64,000 bases of DNA. Source: Tetrastigma voinierianum. Taxonomy: Eukaryota > Streptophyta > Magnoliopsida > Vitales > Vitaceae. Location of the stretch: assembly GCA_016808115.1 (NCBI GenBank), contig JAEQBH010001514.1, forward strand, positions 1-64,000, in the 5' to 3' direction. The position numbers and the translations under genes are program-made. The notes under the pieces are model-generated. The model had not been told where the DNA came from, did not search any database, and worked only from the letters and a program-made list of their open reading frames with translations. Below, piece by piece: positions 35,414 through 47,730 of this stretch (the first letter of the stretch is position 1; every line of letters starts with the position of its first letter).

Positions 35414-38400
35414 TGTGACACCCCAAAACCCGGGGGTCCCATTGACTACCGTCAAGGTAACCTGTATGCCCTATATCACGAGCATCTACATTTGTAAATG
35501 GCCCAATAGGCCCATCATCATACTGCCCATACTAAGCATAAGACCATACATTTCTATAGATCTAAGAGTTATTACATCACTCCGACAAACATATATTAAA
35601 ACTAGGTCGCTCTAATATATACACAAAATAAGAATCATGCTTACGTCCTACCCGCCTATAATCCCGCCTCTATGAGCGTCAGCTCGCCCGTACCTGTCCC
35701 GTACTGAAAGCGGGGTCCCATCGACGGTGAGCTAACGCCAAGAGAGATAAACTTATATGGCTATTTCCTACCTAGGTGCACATGCAAATGATCATTTCAC
35801 AAATTAAACCCACAACCAATCCAGGCATACATGTTATCCTATCATGGAAAAATCTACATGCATGTATGAGAGACGACATCAGACACTCGCTTCGCACCCA
35901 GGTCAACTCCTCCGACCCACCAATCATTCCAACGCAAGTGCCAATGGGAAATCAGCATCGAGTCAATTCAATTCTATCTCACACACAACCTCCGCAGTTT
36001 ATATGATATTTATTTGATCGCTTCGTCTTTTCGGGGCAATGTACGGTCCCACCGCGGGGCCCTTACACCCTCCGACATTTTCTGCTTTCACCTGGATACG
36101 CTCGTCTAACTGTGTTTTCTGTGTTTTTCACCCGAGGGGGTATCGATCCCTACTTGCTACGCCTCCGACACACATTTTATTTTCCATTTTCGCTTAACAC
36201 TATGGAACCTTCAATCTGACTTTCGCCCATTCCCAAGCCCACGACAACAACACCAAACGCAGTCGCTTCAACCGCACTAATACGTATTGACTCTCATGTA
36301 ATGTGGTGTTACCGCAGACACACCAATGCCATGCCACTACACTCAAACCCATGACCAATGTATGAAAACCTCTACATGGACATTCTACACCGTACACTAT
36401 GTGTGCTATGAATACCATGTCTAATGCACACAACATTTCATATATTTAACATACATACCATGTTAACATTCCACATATTAACCAAGACATCACATAAGCA
36501 TGCACTAACTGCATTAGTTCCAAAATTCGCATGGCATCTATCCAAGTATCAACAAGCCAACTTTGATTTTCGCCTTAAAACTCGAAAAACAAACAACATC
36601 CAAAACATGCAATAACCATATTAGTTCCGTGTACCTGCATGTTAATATCTACAATTCCGCATGTTATTCACATCGCTAGCCCATGAAAATTTGCTACATG
36701 TTAACATCTACAATTCTCAATTCACCCTCGCATGTTATTCATCACCATCATTCCGTGAAAATTCGCATGTTAATCATGCATGAAAGCCCATAAAATTTCA
36801 GACATGTTTTATGCATAAAAATACACCAAACTAAGTTTTTCTTCAGATAAAAAACCTGTAACATTCTGCATGTTAGTCATGCATACAAGGATACACCAAC
36901 CAGTTTTCTTTGATCTAAAAACCTAAAACATTCTCAAGATAGTTATCATGTATGAAAGCCCATAAAATTCACTATGTTTTTCTATGCATACACAATACAC
37001 AAACTCGAAGTTTTCTTCAAGATAAAAACCTAGAACATTCCCGCATGTTGGGGTCATGCATACAAGGATACATCAAACTCCAGTTTTCTTTGATCTAATA
37101 ACCCAAAACATTCTGCATCTTAGTCATGCATGAAAGCCTGTAAAATTCTGCATGTTTTCATGCATACAATACTATGCACTGTATCGAGTTTTCTTCTGCC
37201 TAAAAACCAAGAGCATTCTCGCATGTTGGTCATGCATTAAAGGATACACAAACCGAAGTTTTCTTTGATCTAAAACACCCAAAACATTTCGCATGGAAGC
37301 CCGTAAAATTTGCATGTTTTTCATTCATACAATACTACACCGCATTGAGTTTTCTTCGGCCTTAAAAAACTTAGAAACATTCTCGCATGCTATCATGCAT
37401 GAAAGGATACAAAAATGAGTTTTCTTTTGATCTAAACACCCAAAACATTCGCATGGAAGCCTGCAAATTTCTGCATGTTTTTCATTCATAAAATAATACA
37501 CCGATTGAGTTTTCTTTAGTCTAAAAACCTTAGAACATTCTCGCATGTCAGGTCATGCATGAAAGGATACACAAACTGAAGTTTTCTTTGATCTAAACAT
37601 CCAAAACATTCCCATGGAAGCCCGTAAATTCTGCATGTTTTTCTATCCAAATAATACACCGATTATGTACGTAAGATCACAATTTCGCCAAACCTTAAAA
37701 TTCAGCAAGTACAACATCAAAAAATTCATTTTAAAACCCGTAAAATTCAGCATGGACAACATCACAAATTCAATTTTAAAACTTTAAAATTCAAAGATGG
37801 ACAACATCACACCCAAGATGTTTTTCATATCCAAACAATCACACATAGAAAACTCAATCATATGCCATTTCCATGGCCCCAAACAAGGAAATAACCAAAG
37901 AGGAAAGATCCCTCACCTCTTGAAGTGTGTAGGATCAGTTCTCATCCACCCAAATCTGAAACAATGGAGGAAAAAACTCTCCCTCCCTTTCTCCTTTCTT
38001 TCTTACTTCTTGTTTTCTTTCTTCCTTCTTTCTTTCTCTTTCTCTTTCTTTCTCTCTTTCTTTCTTCTCTTCTTCTCTACGAATTGTTTGCCATCTCTCC
38101 TCAAACTACCAAGTTGGTTTGACCTAGGGAGCCTACCTATCCACTTGTTCGACACTTGGTCAACTCAAGACCAAGTGTTCTCCATGCCACAACTTCAACC
38201 ACTTTCATGCTCATGCATGAGGGTGGCTTGACATTTGGCTCCCACCCAACTCATGCAATCCTAAGGGCATGACACTTGGCCTATCCATGTGCCAAGTGTC
38301 TCCCATGCAAGTGCCACACGGCACCCCATGATCGCCCGCTCTGCCTTGAAATACGGCAAAACTGACGCCCCTAATTCACGCATCGCTTCGTTCAACTAGA

Positions 38401-38559
38401 TTTCGCGATGATTCAACCGCGTTGATCCGCTTTCGGCTATCCGAGGTCTAGAGAAAGATCTGTGGTTTTGGCCTCAGACTGCTCCGTAAGAATTATCAAT
38501 TCGCCATTTTTCAAAAAAAAAAAAAATTTTTTTTTTTTTTTTTTTTTTTCCTGCTCACA
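35414..38559 (-). mobile_element. 5' LTR of the chromovirus (right copy)
   Basis: Pairs with 27309-30436 from TGTGACACCCCAAAACCCG to the terminal CTCACA. It carries the same tandem array (about 36640-37660) and CT-rich tract (37975-38080). Its right end has a run of A then about 25 T, longer than in the other LTR. As the 5' LTR it would hold the element promoter, but no TATA box is obvious. Confidence 0.92.
36640..37660. repeat. Tandem array in chromovirus LTR (right)
   Basis: The counterpart of 28500-29580, with double units at about 170-190 bp spacing containing GCATGTTAGTCATGCAT and TCTTTGATCTAAAAACC variants. Confidence 0.75.
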
Positions 38560-38564
38560 TTTAT

Positions 38565-39536
38565 AGTTAATAAAGAGAATAGAAGCAAACCTGCATAAGA
38601 TAAAGGCCATACTCGATATATTTCGCCACCTTCAAAATATTACACATTCAACTACCGACAGAAGAACAGTCGCAACAGTCAGCTTTGTGTCTAAGGCCAA
38701 CGACAAATGTTAGCCTTTCTTTCAGATTCTGAAAAAGGCCTTCCAATGGGATGCACACTGCAAGGAGGCATTCACGACACCTCAAAACTCTACCCGAGCC
38801 TCCCCGCTCTAGTAAGCCTTCGGGGAGGGAGAACTCTCACTCTCTACTCCGGCCGCTTCAAACTTCTCAACTAGTGCACTGGGTCGAGAACGGACAAGGT
38901 GCAACAGCCGCCACTATTGTACCGAGCTCGAGGAGGAGCGAGGAGAGGCATTAAAAGATGGAGAAGTCGATCCCCAAGATTGGTAACTACGCCCGTAAAA
39001 CTTCGACCTTACTTTCCAAGCTCATACCGTCGGTCCCAATCAATATCCGACATGAAGCAACATCGCATAACCAAAACCTCCGGAAGGCCGGGAGCAAGTG
39101 GGCTACAGCCGAGTGAGTTCGAAGACGTACAAACCAAGGATTTAAAAGGGCAGGCCCGCGCATTTCATCATGGAATTCACCCCCGCAGAGCCTACTGTTA
39201 CTCCAACTCGACGCCAACCTCCCTATCTAGAGATTATCCGTGGACGGGGCTGCCAATGCCCAAGGAAGCGGTGCTGGTATGATCTTGACCTCTCCAGATG
39301 GGATAGATGTGGAATACCCCCTCAGATTCGGCTTCCAAGCCTCTAATAACGAGGCCGAATATGAGGCTGTCATAGTTGGACTTAACCTCGCCCACTCCAT
39401 GGAAGGCATCACTGGAAGGAAAGCAAATGACCAATCGGGTGGTAAAACATATAGAAGACCTACACGGCCGATGTGCGAAATGATCCTATATCTCAAGAAG
39501 GTGCGAGAATTGCTTAAAAAGTTCATACGAGTTTAG
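38565..39536 (+). pseudogene. Tat reverse transcriptase end and RNase H
   Basis: Resumes the Tat frame cut at 27303: NRSKPA, then sequence resembling the thumb segment, RQMLAFLSDSEKGLPMG at about 38705-38755, followed by connection-domain sequence. RNase H is best seen at 39240-39440: VDGAANAQGSGAGMILTSP (first catalytic Asp) and ASNNEAEYEAVIVGL (catalytic Glu), typical of Tat RNase H. Shifts lie near 38780, 38890 and 39230. The run 39537-39830 is a degraded spacer between RNase H and integrase. Confidence 0.88.
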
Positions 39537-39834
39537 GTCAAACATGTACTAAGAGCAGAGAATTCCCCGAGCCGATGCCTCGCAAACCGGGGCAACACCT
39601 CACAAGAAGACTCAGACTGATACCCGCCAACACTCCTACACAAGCATCGACAACGGAGAAGTCTCCTGCGGATGTCCGACCGAAGCCGGATGGACCCCAT
39701 CCGGGATTACTGCGGAAGGTACATCGCCGTTTTACCCAAAGGAGACATCCAAACTCAAAGCAAGGTTGGTAAGATTCACCATTCATTAGGGGACCCTTTA
39801 TAAATGAGGCTTCTCTACGCCCATTCTTAAGTGC

Positions 39835-40910
39835 GTAGGGAAGGAAGATGCCAACTACATACTCAGGGAGGTACACGAAGGCACCGTATGTCCACATCTG
39901 AGCTCCTGGACCTTAGCAGTAAAACTCGAGGCAGGGGTACCATCGCCCACAATGCTCAAAGACGCGACAGAACTGGTCAGAAAATGCAAAGCTTGTCAAG
40001 AGCATGCCAAGATCTCTCATCTCCCATTTGAGCCTCTAACGTTAGTCACAAGCCCCTGGCCTTTTCAGCAATGGAGGCTAGATATATTGGGACCCCTACC
40101 CATTGGAAAGGGTCAATGCAAATTTATCATTGTGGTCGTGGACTATTTTACCAAATGGGCCGAGGCCGAACCCTTAGCAACAATCACGTATCGTATGTAC
40201 GCAACTCGTCTCATGCCTATAATATGTAGGTTCGGGATCTCGAGGTCCCTTGTGTCTGATAATGGGAAACAGTTCGACAATCCTATGTTCAGGGATTTCT
40301 GCGCTGAGCTCGGAATCAAGAACTACTACTCATCCCCAGCTCATCCGCAGTCCAATGGGCAAGCAAAGGTCACTATAAGGACTCTCAAGGCAGCGTTGAG
40401 GACTAAATTGGAAGATATAAAAGGAAAATGGGTAGAGTACCTCCCCGAGGTATTATGGGCACACAGAACTACGCGCAAGTCAGCAACTTAGGAAACCCCA
40501 TTCGCTTGCCTTGCCAATCGCCAGCATCTGGTCGGTGGCCTGACAAAGTCACCAAGGATTGAATTCGCAAGCATCGAACACAACGAAGAGGTTCTTCGCC
40601 TAAACCTGGATCCCCTAGAAGAAAAAATGAGGAAGCCTAAAGCGCATTGGAGGACTATCACGCAGTTATCGCTGAAGATACTATGACCAAAGGGTTAAGC
40701 CTGTGAGTTACAAACCCGCGACTGTTCTGAAAAGTTTCCGCTGAAGAAGGAAAGACCCCACACATGGGAAGCTGGGACCAAATTGGGAAGGGCCCTACAT
40801 CGTATCCCACATAATCCGACCTGGCAACTATGAACTCCAAACAGAAGAAGGAAAGACCCTGCCCCACTCATGGAATGTTGAACACCTCAAACGGTTCTAC
40901 CAATAAGACC
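39835..40910 (+). pseudogene. Tat integrase, catalytic glutamate replaced
   Basis: A 179-codon open frame (39952-40491) holds most of the enzyme. It has the second half of the zinc finger (VRKCKACQEHAK, residues 9-20), the first catalytic Asp at residue 44 (WRLDILGPLP), Asp103 in VSDNGKQFDN, and HPQSNGQAKVTIRTLK. The spacing fits D,D-35-E, but the third acidic residue, normally Glu in NGQAE, is Lys139 (AAG at 40366). A TAG at 40489 ends the frame; the C-terminal part continues in pieces to about 40905 (GPYIVSHIIRPGNYELQTEE near 40790-40850). The enzyme would be inactive even without the stop. Confidence 0.9.
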
Positions 40911-41401
40911 TTGGAATGTAGTCTTTAGTAAAGAATCCAACATTCTGATTTTAAATAACAGTCTCTATGTTCATTTTTAGGCTGCTTAAAATTGTGATGG
41001 ATCAAAAAGTAAGATTATAATGATAAAGCAAGGGGCTCGACTAAGAAAGGTCTGGGCGCAAAAAGCGCACGTTTCACAAAAGATTGTTCTTTATGTCAAA
41101 GGAGTTACAGTTAAATACAGAGAATTACATTCAAAGAAGTCGTTCCTAGTACCTCAGAGACAAGCGGCACAAACAGTTCTCTACTCCTCAGAAAGAAAAA
41201 ACCCACAAGGAAAAAGAAGAGAAAAGAGAGAGCAAGGGGCTCGGTTGGTAGAAGCTCTCAAAAAGTCACATAACACAAATACAAAATTTCATTGGAAGTT
41301 ATAATCATCTTCGTAGGATTACAAAATCTTTCAGATCTCAAAATTACAATTAGCAAAACCATTCTTCACATCGACCAACACCTGGTCAAGGCAAAAACCA
41401 C

Positions 41402-41500
41402 AAGAAAGGGAAAGAGAAAGAGAAAGAGAAAGAGAGAGGGAAAGAAAAAGAGAAAGAGAAAGAAAAGAAGAAAGAGGAAAGAAAAAAGGACAGAGAAAAC
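41402..41500. repeat. GA-rich low-complexity tract
   Basis: AAAGAGAAAGAG-type repeats on the plus strand. Confidence 0.9.
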
Positions 41501-41596
41501 GGGACTTAAAATTTTTCCCTTTGAAGCACACCGCCCCCTTAGAATACGTTCCCTTGCACAGTTCCATCAATGGGCATAGCTAGGAATGTGCTCAAC

Positions 41597-41702
41597 CCTT
41601 CCTCCTCCTCCTCTCCTCCTCCTCTCCCCTCCTCCTCTCCTTCCTCCTCCTCCTCCTCCTCCTCCTCCTTCCTCCTCCTCCTCCTCCTCCTCCTCCTCCT
41701 CG
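41597..41702. repeat. (TCC)n trinucleotide microsatellite
   Basis: About 100 bases of TCC with a few interruptions by extra C or T. Confidence 0.95.
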
Positions 41703-42039
41703 GGGCGGAGGAACTAGGGAAAAACACAACTCCTACAAGTGGTAGACCATCGAAACTAAACGTCGGCCCGTGATCACCGGACAAACTCCATGCAGTGACG
41801 ACCAAACTCTGACGCTTCATCATGCGTGAACTCCGACTCTGTCAAAAAGAGGAAGAAGTTTGGAAGCAAAGTATGACCCAGAGAGGCCGCTATTTATAAG
41901 GAAACCAGATTAATTTAGGAAACCAATGCAAATCTCGTCCCAATTCTCCATAACCAAGATTAAAATCGCGCTTCCAAGGGAAGGAAGACGAAAGAGCCAA
42001 AGAGCCATATAGCTCAGGAGCCACGTAGCTCAATCTCAA

Positions 42040-43380
42040 AAGGGCCAAACAACTCAGTTTATAAAGAACCTGACAACCGAGAAGGCCAATTGTAGCTATG
42101 GAGCCATGTAGCTTAGGAGCCCAATAGCTTAGTTTTTCAGAGCTTAATTGCTCAAAAGGTAGAACAAATTTTCAAGCCTATGCAAATTACTGAGCCATGT
42201 AGCTCAGGAGCCCAATAGCTCAAATTACAGAGCATAACTGCTCAAAGAAGGCCAAGTAGCCACGGAGCCATGTAGCTCAGGAACCCAAGCAACTCAGTTT
42301 TTCAGAGCTTAATTGCTCGAAAAGGCGGAATAGCTTAAAAGGCCAAGTAGTCACGGAGCCATGTAGCTCAGGAGCCCAAGCAGCTTAGTTTTTCAGAGCT
42401 TAATTGCTCAAAAAGGCAGAATAGCCTAGAAGGCCAAGTAGTCACGGAGCCATGTAGCTCAGGAGCCTAGTAGCTCAAATTACAGAGCATAATTGCTTAA
42501 AGAAGGCCAAGTAGCCACAGAGCCATATAGCTCAGGAGCCTAGTAGCTCAGATTATAGAGCATAACTGCTCAAGGAAGGCCTCGTAGCCAAGGAGCCCAA
42601 CAGCTCAGTTTTTCAGAGCTTAATTGCTCGAAAAGGCGGAATAGCTTAGAAGACCAAGTAGCCATGGAGCCATGTAGCTCAGGAGCCCAAGCAGCTCATT
42701 TTTTTAGAGCTTAATTGCTCAAAAAGGCATAATAGCCTAGAAGGCCAAGTAGCCACGGAGCCATGTAGCTCAAGAGCCCGAGCAGCTCACTTTTTCATAG
42801 CTTAATTGCTCGAAAAGGCAGAATAGCCTAGAAGGCCAAGTAGCCATGGAGCCATGTAGCTCAAGAGCCCAAGCAATTTCACCCTTTCAGAGCTTAATCG
42901 TCATCATAAGTGCATTGTGCCTAGAAGGCCAAGTAGCCACGGAGCCATGTAGCTCAGGAGCCCAAGCAGTTCAGTTTTTCAAAGCTTAATTGCTCAAAAA
43001 GGCAGAATAGCCTAGAAGGCCAAGTAGTCACGGAGCCATGTAGCTCAGGAGCCCAGTAGCTCAAATTATAGAGCATAACTGCTCAAGGAAGGCCTCATAG
43101 CCAAGGAGCCCCGTAGCTTAGTTCTCAAAGCTTAACTACTCAAAAAGGGTCTTCAGAGCCCCAAGAGCCCCGGGATAACTCGCTGAGAGAGCAACACCGC
43201 AGGGCATAACAGCCTCAGAGCCCAGTAGCTCGGGCCTCGTAGCGACCCGCTCAAAAGTGCCTCAGAGCCCAGGAGCCCCGGTAGCCCGCCTGTAGGAGCT
43301 CGCGCCCAAAAGGGCGCACGCCTCAGGAGCCAGATAGCCCGCTTGTGGTTAGGCAACTCGTATGTATCAAGAGAGCCAAG
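42040..43380. repeat. Minisatellite with 91-bp and 73-bp units in the Tat element
   Basis: The core GAGCCATGTAGCTCAGGAGC recurs about 13 times from 42101 to 43106 with mostly two spacings, about 91 and about 73 bp. Long units carry CAGCTCAGTTTTTCAGAGCT then AATAGCCTAGAAGGCC; short units carry AGCTCAAATTACAGAGCATA instead and lack the GCAGAATAGCCTAG block. After 43110 the units decay to GC-rich AGAGCCC repeats. The array lies between integrase and the end of the antisense gene. Confidence 0.92.
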
Positions 43381-43547
43381 GCAATTTCAAATTAGCAAAA
43401 CAATAAAAAGAGCAATAAAATTAATCGATGAATCTTTGTATATCAACGAAAAGTCAATGTCAGAAGCAATACAAAAATCCCAAGCTCAGCGCCCGGATAT
43501 AGCAAGGTTAAAATAAAAAGCCTAGGTGCCTGAGCTCGGGCCCCAAC
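43381..43547. other. Spacer between minisatellite and antisense gene
   Basis: Short element-internal sequence in which no feature is recognised. Confidence 0.5.
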
Positions 43548-45274
43548 TTACAAAAGTAGAGGGGTCAAAAGGCGAAGCTCCAGTGGGCAAGGCAGAAGAG
43601 CTAGCCTTCGAAGGAACCCGAAGATCATCAGGAAGGGTAGCACGATCAAGGGCCCCCGAAACACCTCTAAGACGCTGCTAGCCTCAACTCCTAAGTAGAT
43701 CTCTTCTACCTCCTCATCGCAGTCGGATATCGAATCCCTAGTCCGGGAAAGCTTGGGAAGCCCCGCCGGAAAGGCAAGCCACCCTAGCTCCATTGGGTGT
43801 GCCCGCCCCGAGCTCCGCTATCACTTTGTCCCTCCGGCTAGCCAAAGCCTCCTGCCTCTCAAGGTCCATTCGAAGCTTGCCGAGCTCCTTTGTCAAGAGT
43901 TACACGGAGTTTCCAGCCTCCAGAGCTTCTTGGCGAACCCGGTCCAACATCGTCACTTTGGCGCACAGGTCACCCTTGACAGCCTGTAACTCCTTTATGG
44001 CCAACTGCAGCTCGTCTTTGGTGACCTTCACGTCCTTCTAGGCTTTCTTTTCTTTATCCTCGGCCCGCACCCTCATCGTCGAAGCATGCTTCAGGTCAGA
44101 CCTGTGCTTCACAAGCCCCCACCAGGTCCCCTATCCGGGGCTCAAGGCCTACTCCTGGAGGTCAGGGAAGCAACCTTAGCCTTATAAGATTTTTCCGTCT
44201 TAGCGGAGCACTCGGTAAGGCTGGCCCTCCTTGCCAGACCTTTCGCATAAGTAGCCACTTGCCAAAGAACAAGAAAGAGTCAGTTAACAAAACTGAAACA
44301 ATAAAGAAAAAGGATCGGTGAAGGCGGTTGGACGTACAAAAGCGGTTCCCTGAAGCAGAAGAGCCAGAGCCTCCTCAACGGAAAAGGCGTCTATGTAACA
44401 CCCCGAAATATACCCTAGTCGTTTTCGACATGTTTAGGGTATTTTGTAAGCCTAATTTGACTGTTTCATAAGTTAAATGCGAAACCGAAACGAGACCCGA
44501 AAAGTTATAAAACTTAAGGACAATTTGTAATTGGTCCAAAAGGGCCAGAAAGTCCTAATGTGAAAAGATTTGAGGCCAAAATGAAATAAAGGAAAGTGTA
44601 TTCATAAATAGAAGGAGTTATGGGGCTTGAAAGCAAATAAAGCAACTTAACCCAAAAATGGGTTTTATTTGGAGGGCCAAACATGGCCTTAACAAATCCA
44701 TGTTTTAAAGACCAATTTGGTCTCAAATTGGGGGAGGACCCGTAGAGAAGAAAGAAGGGGAGAAGAAGAGGAAGAAGAGAAGAGGAAATAAGGAGGATCT
44801 GCCAAGATCAAGCCAAAAAGGTATGGAAACTCTAACTCAAGTATGGATTTATAATTCTAAGGCTTGGTTTAGTTAATAAATTTTGTCTCCAAAAGTTAGG
44901 GGTTTTGTTAGAATTCATTCTAATCTTGGATCTTTGAATTAGGGTTGGTAAAACCCCATATGGAACAAGGTAGGTATAGAATCCTCCGGGTTGGATACAT
45001 GGTTAAATGAAAAGGAAATTAAGTTAGGGGTTTAGGAACAAACCCTAACAAATCTTGGTACTGGTTTGTATATGTGGGGTAATCTGTATTGAATTATATT
45101 GGAAAAAATCCATGATGGATTTTAAGAAAAAGATATGAAATTGAAAGAGGAATTGAATAGAAAAGAGATTCCAAGATGAATTTGGAATCATGGATGTGTG
45201 TTTGAAGTAGAAGTGATCGGGGATCAAAAGTAGTATGGGAAAATGTGAGAAAAACACACATTCTCGCATTCCCG

Positions 45275-45390
45275 AGTTTGTACCGGTACAAGTTGAACTT
45301 GTACTGGCAATAAACTTCGGTTCTGGGTCATTTTAGCCAACTTGTACCGGTGCAAGTTAGACTTGTACCGTACAACCTCGTCTTAAGCCT
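45275..45390. repeat. Clustered palindromic GTACCGGTAC / AACTTGTAC motifs
   Basis: TTGTACCGGTACAAG is palindromic, and ACAAGTTGAACTTGT directly overlaps it as a second, near-palindromic stretch; related motifs recur at about 45340-45375. Confidence 0.8.
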
Positions 45391-46279
45391 GCTGACTAGT
45401 TTTTGTATTTCAAGCCATAACTTGCTCATTTCTTATCCGATTCGAGTGATTCAAGTGGCCACTTAAAATAGACTTCAAGAAAAAACCATATTTAATATGT
45501 GTATCTCCAAATTCGAATCTAGATAGCCCAAAATTCACCCAAAGTGGGGCTATGTGCAGCTCCCATTTCCTGCACCAGTTGAACATAGAGAAGTCCGGGT
45601 TGTTTCGGACGTAACTTGAGTTCCGGTGCTCCGAATTGGGTGATTCCAATTGGAAATGAACCCTTATCACCTTAGATTTAAAGGATCACAAATAACCAGT
45701 GTCAAATATGGAGACAAGGCACTGGAAAATTCATTACTACAAACTGTTCCTCGGAAAATCCCAGAAACTCACCAGTTGGCATGAAAATGCCATAACTTGA
45801 GTTCGAAGATCCGAATGGATTCGATTCCAATTCCTGAGTAAAGTAGATTCATGAAGAATAAGAATACCTGAATAAGGTGTGATTGTTACGCTCATCATAC
45901 CTACCAAAAGATATGGAATACGACCACATGAACACATAATGATTAAGATAGGTTATAAGTCTCCTAAATACATATGACAATATGACTACTCAGACCAAAT
46001 AATGAATGAGCCGGACGCCTGGTGCCCTAAGACTCCCGCCGTGCTTCAAGACTTCGCTGCGCCACGCAAGACTCCCGCCGCGTGGTTATCCACGCTTTGA
46101 TTGGTGTTCGCACTCCTCGCCGGTGCTACGCACTCGTCAGCGCGGAGCAGCATGTCCCGACGCATGCCTCCTAAGACTCCTAACGTGCCACGCGACTTGC
46201 TCGTATTGTACCTTCTCGGTACTTACTAGATCAGGTCCTACTCATTTCTTATAATTGGTCTAGGTAGTCAAATAGACAT

Positions 46280-47730
46280 ATGATAAGACTGACAAAGTAT
46301 AAGTGTAAAGATCCAATGTACCAGACTGTTTCGTGGTACCTACAGTACTCGTATCCGACAGTTCCGTGGTACCTACGTACTCCCAGATTCGCTTAAGTTC
46401 CGTGGTACCCACGTACTCCCAGACTGCTTAGTTATGCTGTCTTTACGGGTACTCCCGCCCCGACACTAAGTCCTCGTCTCTCGATTAACTCCCGTCCCGA
46501 ACAAGTCCCGTCTCACAACTCCGTCTCGACTAAGTCCTCAGAGTACCTACGGCACACTGTATCCGATAAGTTCCGCACTGACAAGTCCCGTAGTACCTAC
46601 GTACTTCAGATTCGATAAGTCCCGACCGACAAGTCCCGTAGTGTTCTATGGTACTCTCAAGATCCGAATAAGTTCAGAGTACCTACTGCAATTTCAGATA
46701 TGAATAAGCATGTCTCAGATTCACTTAAGACCTCGTAGCACTCCACGTACTTATGTATCTAAATAAGTCCTGATCTGATAAGTTCCGTGGTACCGAAGGG
46801 TACCTCAGATTTGAATAAGTCCCGTATATCTTACTTACCACGATCCGAATAAGTCCCAGTACCTATGGGTACTCCCGCATCCGAATAAGTTCCAGAAGAC
46901 CTACTAAGTGCCTTCAGACATGAATAAGCATAGTCCTCAGATTTGAATAAGACCCGTAGTACCTACTTCCGGTACTTATGTATCTAAATAAGTCCCTGAC
47001 TGATATAAGTTCACGCACCGAAGGGTACTCTGAGATTTGAATAAGTCCCGTGAGTACCTCACTGCACTCACGTATCCGAATAAGTCCCTGCCCTCGATCT
47101 AGTTCTCGTAGTACCTACGGCACTCGTATCCGTATAGTTCCTCATTCCGTCCCGACAAGTTCCTCAGAGTACCTACTTCGCACTCATGCATCCGGTCAAG
47201 TTCCGTCCGTCTCTCGATTAAGCTCCCATAGTACCTACCGGTACCCCGTATTTGATTAAGTCTCCGCTTGTATCTTATCGAAGTTCCCGTAGTACCTTAC
47301 GTACTCTTGTATCAAGAAATACGCATGCAAGCTCTATATAAGTACCTACGAGTACCCCGCATCCGTAAGATAGTATATAAGTCCAAGGGTACTCTACGAG
47401 TACCTCCGTATAAGGAATCTGCTCTGAGGTACCTACGGGTACTTTTGTACCAGTAAAATGTTCTGTAGTACCTACGGGTACTTCTGCATCCGAAATACAA
47501 TAATAAGTTCTGTAATACCAGTATAAGATCCGTAAGATAAGAATAAGTCTTGTATACAAATATAAGTTCCGGTAAGACTCATGATAAGTTCCAGAAGACC
47601 AAAAGATAAGTTCAGAAGACAAGTATGTGCTCAAATACCAGATAATGCCTGTGAATCTCTCGTTGTACCTATGGGTACCTCCGAATAAGATTAAACTCCG
47701 TAGGCATAAGCATACCTCAGAATCTAATGA
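46280..47730. repeat. Pentanucleotide-rich minisatellite inside the solo LTR
   Basis: More than 25 degenerate units of about 35-50 bp with the pattern AATAAGTCCCGTAGTACCTA followed by CGGGTACTC and a CAGATCCG segment. Unit edges slip often. The related LTR fragment at 24985-26270 holds only about three units, so the array expanded within the family. Confidence 0.88.

Larger units (their letters stand above)
27309..38559 (-). mobile_element. Full-length chromovirus (Tekay-like Ty3/gypsy), nested
   Basis: A structurally complete 11.25-kb element on the minus strand: two LTRs of about 3.1 kb with TGTGA and TCACA ends, perfect target duplication TTTAT (27304-27308; 38560-38564), an initiator-methionine tRNA primer site next to the right LTR, a polypurine tract next to the left LTR, and gag, reverse transcriptase, integrase and chromodomain sequence between. 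It is the youngest clear layer, sitting inside the Tat reverse transcriptase. All frames contain shifts, so it is either recently inactivated or affected by sequence errors. Confidence 0.93.
40911..42019 (+). other. Tat spacer after integrase, with simple repeats
   Basis: Non-coding internal region of the Tat element. It contains a GA-rich tract (about 41400-41500) and a CCT/TCC trinucleotide run (41597-41702). Low-complexity frames on either strand (Lys/Arg/Glu or Ser/Pro runs) reflect these repeats and are not genes. Confidence 0.75.

Noticed and set aside
37797..38231. 144-codon frame with Phe/Ser/Leu runs
   Set aside because: It crosses the CT-rich microsatellite of the LTR; the homologous frame in the other LTR differs in length and phase.
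41539..41823. Minus-strand frame with runs of Arg and Glu
   Set aside because: Product of the TCC repeat, not a nuclear or acidic protein gene.
42040..43380. CRISPR-like regular array
   Set aside because: Units of 73 and 91 bp are repeated in full, without unique spacers, in a eukaryotic retrotransposon.
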